From assembly GCA_017979445.1 (NCBI GenBank), contig CM030705.1, forward strand, positions 12,934,679-12,998,678: DNA of 64,000 nt, given 5' to 3'. Below are positions 47,301-56,879 of the stretch, one piece after another; position 1 is the stretch's first letter, and the number at the start of each line of letters is the position of its first letter. This DNA is from Akebia trifoliata. Taxonomy: Eukaryota; Streptophyta; Magnoliopsida; Ranunculales; Lardizabalaceae. The position numbers and the translations under genes are program-made. Under the pieces are notes generated by a model that saw only the letters and a program-made list of their open reading frames with translations, was not told where the DNA came from and ran no database searches.

Positions 47301-48142
47301 TTCCAACACATTGGAATCGCTCTTAGTAATGCCTCTACCAATATGTCTAAAACTAAGGAAATAATCTTTCATAAATGCAGATTAAGTCTTTGACACACCT
47401 AGTAACTAAGTTCAGATTTGATAATTGTTCAGCGGTAGATCAATTTGATTGATTCAGATAAATTCAGAGAAGGTTTGTCAAAAGTTGACAAAATTTTGGA
47501 GATTATACACAAAAAAAAAAATATTTGGGGTTTCATACCAATGCACATCATCTTCAACCTTTCTAAAAATCATATCTTCTTCTTATTGTTTGAAAAACAA
47601 TTGAAGGTGAACCCAGTATGAGTATTAATTCCTCAAGGGCCACCCGCGAGTGCGTACCCTCACTTACTTGGTGTGTGTGATGTGCGTGTGTTACACGTGA
47701 CCCGGGACTAGTCCTTGGGAAAGACCATGGTCTAAGGATTGGGCAAAGCCCAGATACAGGCCCATTTCGCTATTCTACAGGCATATGTGGTTATCCAAAA
47801 CAAAACAAAAAAAAAAACAATTAAAGGAGAAGGGTAAAAATGTTACCATTTTTCACGTTTAAATGAAGAATCAACGGTTAATTCATCAACTCGTTGATTT
47901 AATCATCGTCTAACCCCTAATTTATAGAAATTTATGAATTCAAAGAATGTTGTGACTATGCACTTGGAGGAAGACGCAATGAGAGAAGAGAGAGAAAGCA
48001 AGATTGGGTTTCTAAGATTTTTTCTGAATCCATGACCTTGACTTTTATTCCAGGCTCCAAATCAATGGCCTTGACTTTAATTACAGGGACGCCTAATTTT
48101 ACATTTATTCATAGGGGGATTAACCTAGTTGCCAACTTTTAT
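47301..48142. other. Type B upstream region, including a SINE-like copy
   Basis: Collinear with 32765-33954. The SINE-like repeat is at about 47630-47825. The stretch ends with the left TAT target duplication (48140-48142) of the CACTA element. Confidence 0.6.
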
Positions 48143-48398
48143 CACTACGTCATATTGCGGGATAAACGACTGTCTTGAACAGTCGTTTTTGACAAAAACG
48201 ACTGCCCTTACAGTCGTTTGCGTAGTCGTTTTAAAAGGAGTCGCGATTAAAAACCGACTGCTGAAGAAAGTCGAAAAAAACGACGGCTTTTGACCGTTAA
48301 AACAACCGTCGAAAAAAACGACGGCGTTAGTCCGTTAAAAAGACCGTCGAAAAAAACGACGGCTTTGGAACGGCTTAAAACCGTTCCAAATCTGAAAG
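48143..48398. repeat. Left terminal and subterminal region of the CACTA element
   Basis: After the TIR come at least six copies of AAACGAC(T/G)G or its complement within 250 bp, including three spaced AAAAAAACGACGGC units. Such arrays are the usual transposase-binding subterminal repeats. Confidence 0.85.
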
Positions 48399-48520
48399 CA
48401 CTACGAAAAAAAATATACATTATACATCGATTGAAATCCGATGTCTATAAAACTGATGTCCTAAGTCTAAGACTTTGGACATCGGTTACAAACCGATATC
48501 TAAACTTTTGAAGAAAAAAA
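48399..48520 (+). repeat. Second CACTA-like terminus nested in the element
   Basis: CACTACGAAAAAAAATATAC is followed by ACATCGATTGAAATCCGATG and ACATCGGTTACAAACCGATA. These resemble the ends of another CACTA family with ACATCGGTT subterminal repeats. No partner terminus was found, so it is a fragment or an older composite end. Confidence 0.45.
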
Positions 48521-48719
48521 AGAGATATGCCTATACGGATGGGATTTGACAAAAAATGTGGAAGCAATATTTTAGATCACGGATAAAACTTAGCAAAGTA
48601 GATCGAAGGGGTTGTCGAAGACTGACTGATTGTTTCTTTCACATTAGATACTCTCTCGGGGTAAATTGTCGTAAAACTTTTACGTTACGCGATTATGATA
48701 CTAATAAGAACATAGAGCA

Positions 48720-48990
48720 ATGAATTGATGCTAATAATGGCAAGGGCTATTACCTGATGGGTCACGAAAACAATCTCAGATCGGAATGGTACAATCCAAC
48801 CTTGGCGGCGTCATCGAGGAATATCATTGCCATTCGATCGTCCAAATAGTTCGGAAACATGAGCAGCAACCATAGCTGCAACGACTATCTCATTTGAACT
48901 ATAACTCTATGAAGTGCCAATGGTAGATGGCTTTAGTGAAAATAGTGCTTTTAAAATATTCTCTCGAGGCGATGTCTTGGGCAGGAAAAA
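48720..48990 (-). other. Possible captured exon, unidentified
   Basis: On the minus strand an open frame reads MFPNYLDDRMAMIFLDD and then AAKVGLYHSD before a stop; GTAATA-type donor sequence follows near 48755. The composition looks exonic but the source protein was not recognised. Confidence 0.3.
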
Positions 48991-49176
48991 ACAAGACTTT
49001 AATTCCCACAGATGTTATTCTCAACTTAAAAAACTTCTGAAAACATAACAAACCTGAACAACATAATTCCCATACTGGTCTTGTGCCAACATTAAATTAA
49101 TACTATTTCAGCATCAAAGGTAGGTTAATCTATATACAAAGAAATGAGAATCGAAGATAGGCAAATCACTTCTAAC

Positions 49177-49389
49177 CTGTATGACACGACAACCATATGG
49201 ATGGGTGGATAATGTCACTACTTGGTCGTAGAAGGATGAAATCATAAACTGGATTGCATCTTCAGGCACGCATTCAATACACTTCTGGATGACATGGTTC
49301 CCGTTCTGGTCACATACACAACGCATTACATGGCCATCAAGCTCTGCAACCATTTTAGTCTGCTGGTCCAAATCGACAACTTCTATTGC
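49177..49389 (-). pseudogene. Captured Pumilio (PUF) exon
   Basis: A 213-nt exon of 71 codons, bounded by an acceptor (TTGATTGATGCAG) and a donor (CAG|GTTAGA), phase 0 at both ends. It encodes parts of consecutive PUF repeats: [20 protein letters not shown], then [17 protein letters not shown], then HPYGCRVIQ. Pumilio proteins bind 3' UTRs through eight such repeats. Only about two repeats are present, so no RNA-binding superhelix can form. The Cys after MRCV replaces the Arg usual in plant Pumilios. It is the exon nearest the left end of the element. Confidence 0.9.
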
Positions 49390-49399
49390 CTGCATCAAT

Positions 49400-50640
49400 C
49401 AGTTCAAGCTCTTTATTACATTGAATCAGTCTCTGTTCAAATAAGACTTGTCCAGAAAAATAGATACATAGAATCAAAAAAGCAATATTAAAGCTACCCA
49501 AAAAAGCAATATTAAATGAGATGCCTGCTTGATAACACCATCAAGCAATGTTCTCATTCTTAACCTTTGATAAATTTTACACACAAACATACATTTCAAT
49601 GAAGATGACTAAGATGTTTGTGTCGAAATATCCCACCCTTAGAAGTCTTCTCATAGAATATGCATGTGAAACCATTTGTGTTTTTTATTTCTTTTAGGTA
49701 AGCATGCTTCCACACGAGGTCTTTTCTGTCAGTTCTACTACTATTCTTATTACTAGATTGTGAATTAAATTAAAAATAAAATAATATCAGGAAGAATAAT
49801 TTATTAGTAAACTAAGCAAAGATAAGAATCACTTATGAAAAATCCGTACTTTTAAAATTTTGGGCTTTTGCAATGCATATAAGATAACAATTAAAGATTT
49901 TTGTTGTTTTGACGTCTACACATATTTTACACTTTTCCTACATGAAAGCACACATACTACATGTAACATCTCCCAAGGATGCATTATTGGAAATATACAA
50001 CCATTGGAAATAAAGCTTCAAAGCCCACATGATAATTGGTAATTCTAGGTTTAAGTAGGAATTACATAATAACTTTGTTGTTTTTGGGGACAAGATTTCA
50101 TCTTTAAACTGAGTTTAGATTGCTTACAAGGAACAAGCAGTATCATCTTAAATATTGAGACTAAAGCCATGGTCGTTACCATGCACCAAAAGAGGTTCAT
50201 TATCCTAGATAGATAAGTAAATAAACTCATGGTCCTGTTAAGACATGAATAAATTCAACCCCAGTTTAATCTCATATGCACAGGTAAATCACTATTACAT
50301 AATTTCAGCTTATCATAGTGACTACAATTATTGTAATATCTCTCATTTTTTTCTGAGTGTTCAATGAACATTACATTCTGGGATTACTGCTTCTAGGAAA
50401 TGGTTTTACTTTATAAATTCGAACAATAGTAGAAGTACCTAACAAAATAAGGCCGACTTCTAATTAAAACTAATTCTGTTCTTAACAGTATTGTTTTTGG
50501 CTTTTTTGAAAAAAAATACATCAGACACAAACAGAGAAATTAATTGGATATAATGTTCTACATCAAGAATCTTCAACACAACTCACAAAGTACAGAAACA
50601 TCAATTAAACTATGCTACAAGTTTGTCAAGAATGATGTCT
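49400..50640. other. Intron-like spacer within the CACTA element
   Basis: About 1.2 kb of AT-rich sequence between the PUF and DUF707 exons. No further exon recognised. Confidence 0.5.
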
Positions 50641-50643
50641 CAC

Positions 50644-51277
50644 CTGGTTCCCAAGAGAAGGTATGACTTGATGAACAATCCATTGTGGGTCAACCACACC
50701 GATCTTCTCGTATGCAGGCTGCTTAGATGAAGGAAATTAAGGGGTGAAATCAGACATAAAGGGGTTATCTGATTAGTCAACCTTTAACACACCGGTCTTG
50801 TCTGAATCCGAACAAGGCAAAAGATTGGAACATACAGGTCATCTGCTTAGGCTTCATGCGTATATGTGCTTATAGTAAAAGAGATGAATCAAAGAAACAA
50901 AATCCACTAACCTCAACACATCTTCTTAGCACAAAGTCCAATCCCCATCCATGCACCAAATCATTCTACAAACTCATTATTAGACACAACTTGTCACTGG
51001 AAGGTTAAAATCTAAAACACATTCATCCGAAAGGATCCTGAAATAAAAGAGCAGCATGAAGATGCCAGCTTGCTAAGTTGGTTTAATTCTGTGAGAGTCA
51101 ATGCCACAAAACCCGCCTTCACCTACTAATTATTAACCAGTAACCCACTTCCTTATCTAAAAAATAAAAAAAATAAAGGAACAGCGTGTTCCATCAAAAT
51201 GTAATGACACCTGAATCATATGCCACACGCAACACCATGCTTCCCGAGAAAATACAGGGGCCATAATTTCCACAAAA
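50644..51277 (-). pseudogene. Captured DUF707 gene fragment, three exons
   Basis: Three exons with matching phases and GT-AG borders: 51211-51277 (MAPVFSREAWCCVWHM, IQ), 50912-50965 (NDLVHGWGLDFVLRRCVE) and 50644-50718 (PAYEKIGVVDPQWIVHQ, VIPSLGNQ). Spliced together they continue in frame and match the C-terminal third of plant DUF707 proteins (lysine-ketoglutarate reductase trans-splicing-related group, function poorly known). Introns are retained, so capture was at the DNA level. N-terminal and final exons are missing. One substitution from the family pattern is Cys for Arg in EAWCCVW. Confidence 0.85.
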
Positions 51278-51858
51278 CTGAATCAACAAACAAAAGAATA
51301 ACTGAGTCAGCATAGTTAACTTCCATTGCAAACATACTCAAGCATTGATTGTTGATTGAAAGAAAGATTAATGGCCATGTAATATAAATGCAGCACAAGT
51401 GCCATTTGATTGGTTCATGTCTAACTCATGAATGTCACTTTGATTTTTACCACTACATAATAAAATTATAAACTTAACCTATCCAAAATTAAGTAATAAG
51501 TCAAAATAGTAAATCGATCAATTTTATTATTGGAATTTTGGTAAAATTCATCATGCTTGCAAGAGAACCAATAAGTTGGTAAAATTTACCTTCCTCTACA
51601 ACCGACCATTTACTTTCACATTCATCAAACTGTAACCAAATTATTAGATTGTTAACTAGATGAACAACTTGTGAAATACGTGGAAGCATAAGTCACATGG
51701 GTGAGCAGGAATAACCATTGACATATTAAAAATACGATAGAAACCATCATGATTTCATCAATAAGCAGCAAGGGTGATGAATAAGCACTTAAAATTTCTC
51801 AAAAAAAATAATTAAATAACAAATCATATATTGTAGATTTAATAGAACATCAGATTAC
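51278..51858. other. Intron-like spacer within the CACTA element
   Basis: AT-rich DNA between the DUF707 and methyltransferase exons. No exon recognised. Confidence 0.45.
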
Positions 51859-51940
51859 CTCTTTCTCGGGTCCAGGAAATCCACCCCATATAAAATTTTG
51901 ACGCCATCCCCTCTCATAGAGAAATGATACCAGTGGAGTC
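51859..51940 (-). pseudogene. Captured methyltransferase exon
   Basis: An 82-nt exon bordered by CAG| and |GTAATC. Its translation, LYERGWRQNFIWGGFPGPEK with TPLVSF before it, matches from memory the segment just upstream of the SAM-binding motif in plant UbiE-like methyltransferases of plastoglobules (At1g78140/At2g41040 type). The SAM-binding motif itself is not present, so this cannot be an enzyme. The identification rests on one short exon. Confidence 0.65.
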
Positions 51941-52783
51941 CTGTTTGAAAAAATGATCTTCATCTGTTATAAGGAAGATATAAGTTGAAAGAAAAGTAAG
52001 GTTCCTCCTATACTAGTGAATAAATTGGTTGATATAACCTGTTGAAGATAGGCAGATTAGCTAGAAACCACATTCTAGATTAACTTAAATGTGATTTTAA
52101 GTTGAAAGTTCTCCCAACTTGATGGGGGGGGGGGGGGGGGGGGTTGAGGCTTTGTAGGACCTTTTACCTCACTATCTTAGTAAGGAAAGGGTTTCTCTAA
52201 GGATAAATTGCAAAATAAGATATACCGACTCATTAACATATTATTTTTTTCTCTGATTCAATGAATTGGCTTGAGAAAGGAGAACCAAACAATGTTCAGG
52301 CTACCTTCCATGGCATAGATTTCGAATACCTATTAATTTACAGCCTTGTTTTCCTATGCAACATATATTACCAGTCCTCTTATTAGCTATTATCATAATA
52401 ACAAAGAAATAGAAAATGTGTTGATGAAACAGAAACCATGAATAAAAAAAAACAAGTACAACCATGCCAACAATCTAATTTTTTTTCATTAAATCTCACC
52501 ATGATCCTCATTAACCATGGGGATTCCCTATATTATATCAAAGATCAATAGCATCACCATCAAATCAGAAGGCATCCCTTTTTTTTTTTTTTTTGCCATT
52601 TCTCTTCTCTGATTTTTCTCCCCCTTTTTTTTTTTTGTTTTTTTTGTTTTTTTTTTGAATTTCCCATCTTGTCTCTATTATAACAAGATCACCCCACATA
52701 CCATATCTACAATTTGATGCACACTTATGCATTTATAGTGTATATAACTCATATATGCCCTTATGAAATGGGCATGGACATAC
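51941..52783. other. Spacer within the CACTA element, homopolymers
   Basis: No exon recognised. It contains a poly-G run (about 52125-52143) and T-rich tracts (52580-52660), which may also mark assembly-uncertain bases. Confidence 0.45.
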
Positions 52784-53084
52784 TCAAGAACTGTTATTGC
52801 AGAGTGTAGGCTTGGACTTGTCGAGTATCGACCACATCACCTGAACATCCTCATAAGCACAAGCCATTACTTCCCATGCAAATCCATAACACGATTGTCA
52901 TTCCCTATAATAAGAACCAACCACAATATATAAGAGTTAATTTACATCAAGATCCAATATGGCTAACATAGCATATATAACAAAATATACCTTGTTGTGT
53001 CTTCTTATCTCTTTGATTGTTGGGGTTGAAGAAAGTGCAAGCTTTTTTGAATGGAGATGTGATTGTGCGAACCCAAGAAGCCAT
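52784..53084 (-). pseudogene. Captured short plant protein gene, two exons, frameshifted
   Basis: Exon 1 (52991-53084) starts MASWVRTITSPFKKACTFF and ends at a clean GT donor. Exon 2 (52904 down to the TGA at 52784) begins after a TTATAG acceptor with GNDNRVMDLHG. In exon 2 the frame breaks at CATGGGAAGTAATGG, giving a premature TAA. In the next frame it continues VMACAYEDVQVMWSILDKSKP to the TGA, so one G has been lost from a G run. The unbroken product would be about 75 residues. It resembles a family of short, basic plant proteins of unknown function, but no name can be assigned. The whole gene seems captured, including 5' flank. Confidence 0.7.
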
Positions 53085-53706
53085 TCTTTTTATTTTTCAA
53101 TTCTGCTAGACTTCAATTGTCGAGAAGATGAGTGAATCCTCTTGAGTTTATATAGGAGAGCTTGATGAGGAGAAGGATAAGTCGGGGTGTAGGCTTAAGG
53201 GGGAACAAGATCCGTGAGATGTGGTTGAAGGATATGACACTTTCTTTATTGCTCATCAAGCTGTTGATAGGAGTATATAAGGATATTAGTTGAAGATATA
53301 AGCTGTTGATAGGAGTATATAGCTCATCATTCCTGTCCAGGCTGGAGCTCTCTACAGACTCCAAGTTGGCTGGAGTATATACACTTTCTTTTTTTTTTTT
53401 GTTCTGGTCTGTACCATAACCTTCTTATCTTCTACCATAAACATACCCACAGTGTTAGTTTTTCCAGTTTGTGTCAGATTCCTTTGGTATGTATTCATTT
53501 TAGAACATTGTTAGTGTCTCTGTGTTTAAGTTTCTATTTGTAATAGTTAGGGGTACATTATAATTTGTTCTCATCTCTGATCAACATAGTTAACTTCTAT
53601 CATCATTTAAAGAAGCGCCTAACATAGTATACAGAAAATGTATCAAACAAAATAAATAACTAAAAAAGCTTTGTAATTAATATATCTAAGGCTTGAAAGA
53701 ACTTAC
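53085..53706. other. Spacer / captured 5' flank within the CACTA element
   Basis: It contains the directly repeated phrase AGCTGTTGATAGGAGTATATA (about 53262 and 53304). No further exon. Confidence 0.4.
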
Positions 53707-53768
53707 AAATGGATCATACGAGCTGCATTATCTTCAAAGTTCCGTATGTACCAACGGGGTGACATAAT
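53707..53768 (-). pseudogene. Captured exon, source gene not recognised
   Basis: A 62-nt open segment with good borders (TTGATGCAG| and |GTAAGT). The best frame reads IMSPRWYIRNFEDNAARMIH. The composition looks like conserved protein, but the family was not recognised. A CT microsatellite (about 53806-53840) lies just upstream. Confidence 0.45.
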
Positions 53769-53802
53769 CTGCATCAAGTAAATTAAGAGCATACTTAAAC
53801 CT

Positions 53803-53844
<42 letters not shown>

Positions 53845-54417
53845 GTATGCCCACTTGTGGGTCTTGAAGGACATAATGTTTGATGATTCAACCTTATAGT
53901 TTGTCATGATACGACGATCATCTCTATCAAAAATCAGTCCACTTAACATCAAATTTTTTTGCCCCAGAAGATTCCAGACTTATCTCATCCCCTTGTTCAA
54001 CCCATACTATAATAATAAAGTAGACAACATAACTACAAGGGCATCAATTTTTTTTTTTTAAATTTGGGATTTTCACGTAGTGTTGATCTCTGTAATGGGC
54101 TGCAAAGTCTACCCGGCAAGTACCATAAAATTGTCAATCCTTCAAATCTAATCCGGTTTCTAATCCTTATAATCAAGACCTCTGAACAAAACCATGTGGT
54201 ACTAGCAAATTAGCTATGCGTGAATTCCATATATCAAACTCATTCACAAACTTCTTTATTCTAGAGTGAATATCAATAATAAAATTTCCAAACCTAAATC
54301 TACTAATCAAATAGGGAAAAAGAAGAAAAAGAAACACATAATGTTATAATATGGAACAAATAAATAAAATAATTAGCGGTCAAGTAAATGAAAGATTTGC
54401 AGCGAACTGGAACAAAT

Positions 54418-54763
54418 AGTAAAACCTTCACGGGCCTGTGCTCCTCTGCTCTCCTTCCAAGCCTTTGCAAAATGCATGGTAATACATGCATTTATAAAAA
54501 GGTTTCCCAGTTCCATAGCTTCTATCATGTAAGAATTCCTGCCCAAATTATGTAAAAAATCAGGTCCATTGAAGATCAATGATTTATGAATAGTGGCATC
54601 ACCAACAAATGTGAACAAATCAATTGGGAGATGATATTATTATTGGTTACCTTCTTCTAATGTCTCCTGAGTACGGAAAAGAGCAGCATTATTTTGCATC
54701 ACACTTTGCATATTAAGGCGGATCTTTGAAGTTGGCAATGGACCATTTGAGTTCCTTAATTCA
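54418..54763 (-). pseudogene. Captured SDH1 (succinate dehydrogenase flavoprotein) fragment
   Basis: Two exons. The first, 54763-54651, encodes ELRNSNGPLPTSKIRLNMQ, then VMQNNAALFRTQETLEE, and ends at a GTAACC donor. The second, from 54538, encodes NSYMIEAMELGNLFINACIT, then MHFAKAWKESRGAQAREGFT. These match the C-terminal domain of plant mitochondrial complex II flavoprotein (SDH1), where KESRGAHAREDF is highly conserved. The exon normally lying between and the FAD-binding part are missing. Changes such as FAKAW for SAEAR suggest relaxed constraint. No active enzyme is possible. Confidence 0.88.
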
Positions 54764-55740
54764 CTGAAGCACAAAGAAACATGCTAGTTTAGACTAATAT
54801 ATGAAATGCAAGCCCAACAAAGCAACATCAACTGCAAAACTTGAGAAATTGTTCAATACAGATAACGGAGCATGAAAATTTAAGAAAAAGTTGCACAATT
54901 TACAAGTTTACAAAGTCACCCATGACTCAAACAAAAACTCACCAAAGCTGAAAAGCTGCGTCTATCCAACTCCTTAGTGCTGCCCTACATTATCTTGGAA
55001 AAACATATAGAAATACCATTGGATTCCCATGTATCCCTTCATAGTTTTACTTTGCGTTCACCCACATCTACTTTCATACTTCCATCAACATACACTACTT
55101 TTCCTACAAATAACTAACCAAGGCACTTCCTACTTGAATAAGCAGTTAATTCATTCATAACCAAGGCAAACATAAAATGGAGGCCAAATTCACAAGTTTT
55201 GGGGAACCAAAATTACAGCAATTGTAAATAGAAAGGGCCCTCATTGTTTATTTATTTTTTAATAGGTATAAGCATGCATTATTAGAGAAAAATAGAGTAC
55301 GTTAGGATGTTGATATGACAATTCTAGCACAAACAAAAGGAAACAAAATGCGGCATATAATATACTTGCTCTCATCTTAAAATGAAATCCCAAAAGAACA
55401 GAACTCTAATTCTTTGAACAAATCAGCTCTAATTTGTACAAGAATTATTGGCTATGATATTTATACAGAGATAACATTCAAAACCTACTCTATATCTCTT
55501 GCAAATGGGTACTTAGAGCAACATGTCACATAAATCAAATAGAACACAACAGAGGTATGTCATTGCCCATATTAGTACGTTATCACCCTATCTTGTCTGA
55601 TGAGGAAACCTGACCTTATTCATATTGAACAGACTTGATACAAAAATGTGCAACTACAAGAGTTACTAACAAAATAAACTTCCATGAGATAGATTTCACA
55701 AAGGACAAGAAAAACCACAAACAGAGAGACGTTCATAAAC
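54764..55740. other. Intron-like spacer within the CACTA element
   Basis: About 1 kb with no recognised exon, between SDH1 and coiled-coil-type fragments. Confidence 0.45.
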
Positions 55741-55741
55741 T

Positions 55742-55845
55742 GAATACCTGAGATTCTTTTAGAATTTCTTCTACGCCAGCCAAAGATCGATTTCGCTACA
55801 AGCATATGCGATCTTCGAACCAATTGGCGTCACATTCTCCTTCTT
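55742..55845 (-). pseudogene. Second exon of the chimeric captured gene
   Basis: It follows a TTTGCAG acceptor (exon start 55845) and reads KKENVTPIGSKIA in phase 0 with the upstream exon at 56037. It then diverges (YACSEIDLWLA) and stops. The donor candidate CAG|GTATTC is at about 55747. KKENVTPIGSKIA is remembered from a short plant protein predicted to form a coiled coil (N-x-T-P-I-G-S-K-I-A-E-L-N). Here the sequence after KIA no longer follows that protein. Confidence 0.55.
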
Positions 55846-56036
55846 CTGCAAACATGAGAAACATATTAACTAAAGAGACAGATCGGATCCTTAGATGAAA
55901 AGCTCGAATCAGCTGGAACTCGAAACCTAGATAGATCTCAACTGAGATAGATGTATAGATAGATAGAGAGAGAGGGATAATCAAATTCAGAACTAAGAGA
56001 TTGCAGAAAATTAGGGTTTTCAGAGGATAAGCTTAC

Positions 56037-56330
56037 CGATGTGAGAGGAGCGATGATTGGAGGAGATGTAGTGGAATCAGAATCCGCCATCAAATCGGTT
56101 TTGCTTAATTGGAAACTTGCAGATAGGGTTTGAACTTCACCATCAAGGATCTGAGTCTCCGGATGAATCAGAGGGATTGTAACCGTTTGATGAGGAAAGT
56201 TCTTGAGTTTGATCTTGCAAAAACATGGAGAACTTGAAGGGTGAACGCCAGATCGAGGAGGTTTCGAAGCTATGGGGATCTTCAGAGCTAGATTTCCAAC
56301 AAGGATTCGAACGACAGGACAAGGATCCAC
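56037..56330 (-). CDS. Chimeric exon: DUF1005 N-terminus fused in frame to a second protein
   Basis: The ATG at 56330 opens a frame of 98 codons to a GTAAGC donor (56036-56035). Codons 1-80 are the DUF1005 N-terminus: MDPCP, VGNLALKIPIASKP, then HPSSSPCFCKIKLKNFP, QTLSASFQLSKTDL. Without a break the frame continues with MADSDSTTSPPIIAPLTS, which looks like the natural start of a different protein whose next exon is at 55845. Spliced, the product would be about 122 residues. DUF1005 proteins (ASG1-type) are plant-specific and stress-linked. A CT-rich leader (minus strand, about 56350-56500) upstream resembles a plant 5' UTR, and the element's right subterminal region would act as promoter. Expression is unknown. 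Confidence 0.8.
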
Positions 56331-56505
56331 AAACCCTAGATCTGGAATGCTGTGGAGAGAGAGTGCGTGCGAGAGACAGATACATATAGAGGTGTGAGAG
56401 AACGAGAGAGCGACCGAGGACGAGAGACAGAGAGTCGAGGACGAGAGAGAGAGAGTGAACGAGAGACCGCAGAGAGAGAGAGAGTCGTTTTTCTCTCTCT
56501 TTTAG

Positions 56506-56649
56506 AATGGCTATTGGCACCCCAACTTTTACTTCTTCCGTAAAAACGACGGTTAAACGACAGATTAAAACTGTCGCAATTAACGACAGTCTTAAGCAGT
56601 CGTTTTTAGCGCAATTACGGCGTCGCGAAAACAGCAATATGACGTAGTG
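56506..56649. repeat. Right subterminal region and TIR of the CACTA element
   Basis: It contains a fragment of the CTATTGGCACCCCAACTTTTAC MITE (56510-56535), then AAACGACGG, AACGACAG, CAGTCGTTT motifs and the terminal GCAATATGACGTAGTG. The MITE piece inside the element shows that it too was captured. Confidence 0.85.
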
Positions 56650-56815
56650 TATGGGTGTGCTTTACATTTTATAATCATGAAAAAGAAACTCTTAAACAAA
56701 CACAGAATCGAATCGTTAAAACATGAAATCCTACTATTGAATTTTTGGAATTCGATGGCCAAGATTGTGTATTTGTTTATGAGTTTCTTTTCATAAGAGT
56801 CCAACAATCCCACTC

Positions 56816-56832
56816 ATATATCTATATACATA
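56816..56832 (+). promoter_or_regulatory. Core promoter of the third RING gene
   Basis: ATATATCTATATACATATC about 50-65 bp before the ATG, followed by the same CGTCCTCGCCGTCCACTTCTC leader as the 34199 gene. The CACTA right end lies about 165 bp upstream of it. Confidence 0.5.
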
Positions 56833-56879
56833 TCGTCCTCGCCGTCCACTTCTCCATTTTGTGCTTGCTTGCAAGAAAC

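Larger units (their letters stand above)
48143..56649. mobile_element. Pack-CACTA transposon with captured gene exons
   Basis: 8,507 bp. A perfect 16-bp terminal inverted repeat, CACTACGTCATATTGC, occupies 48143-48158 and 56634-56649. The 3-bp target duplication TAT is at 48140-48142 and 56650-56652. Subterminal regions carry many AAACGACNG / CNGTCGTTT motifs on both sides, as expected for CACTA transposase binding arrays. The paralogous upstream region in unit 1 (around 33952) shows the unoccupied site, CCAACTTTTAGGTGTGTG, so the insertion followed the duplication. No TNP-type transposase was recognised, so it is non-autonomous. The interior holds minus-strand exons from at least six unrelated genes with working-looking splice sites. 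The 56880 RING gene starts 230 bp beyond its right end. Confidence 0.93.

Noticed and set aside
54075..54083. CACGTAGTG as the partner end for the inner CACTA terminus at 48399
   Set aside because: Only a few bases match, there are no subterminal ACATCGGTT repeats next to it and no duplication of AAG is seen.
55620..55984. Minus-strand ORFs MVRRSHMLV.. and MIIPLSLS.. as genes
   Set aside because: They cross the splice borders of the captured coiled-coil-type exon and are intron read-through.
56745..56879. N-terminal extension of the third RING ORF by 45 codons
   Set aside because: Same reason; it overlaps the promoter and is absent as an ORF in the near-identical 34199 gene.
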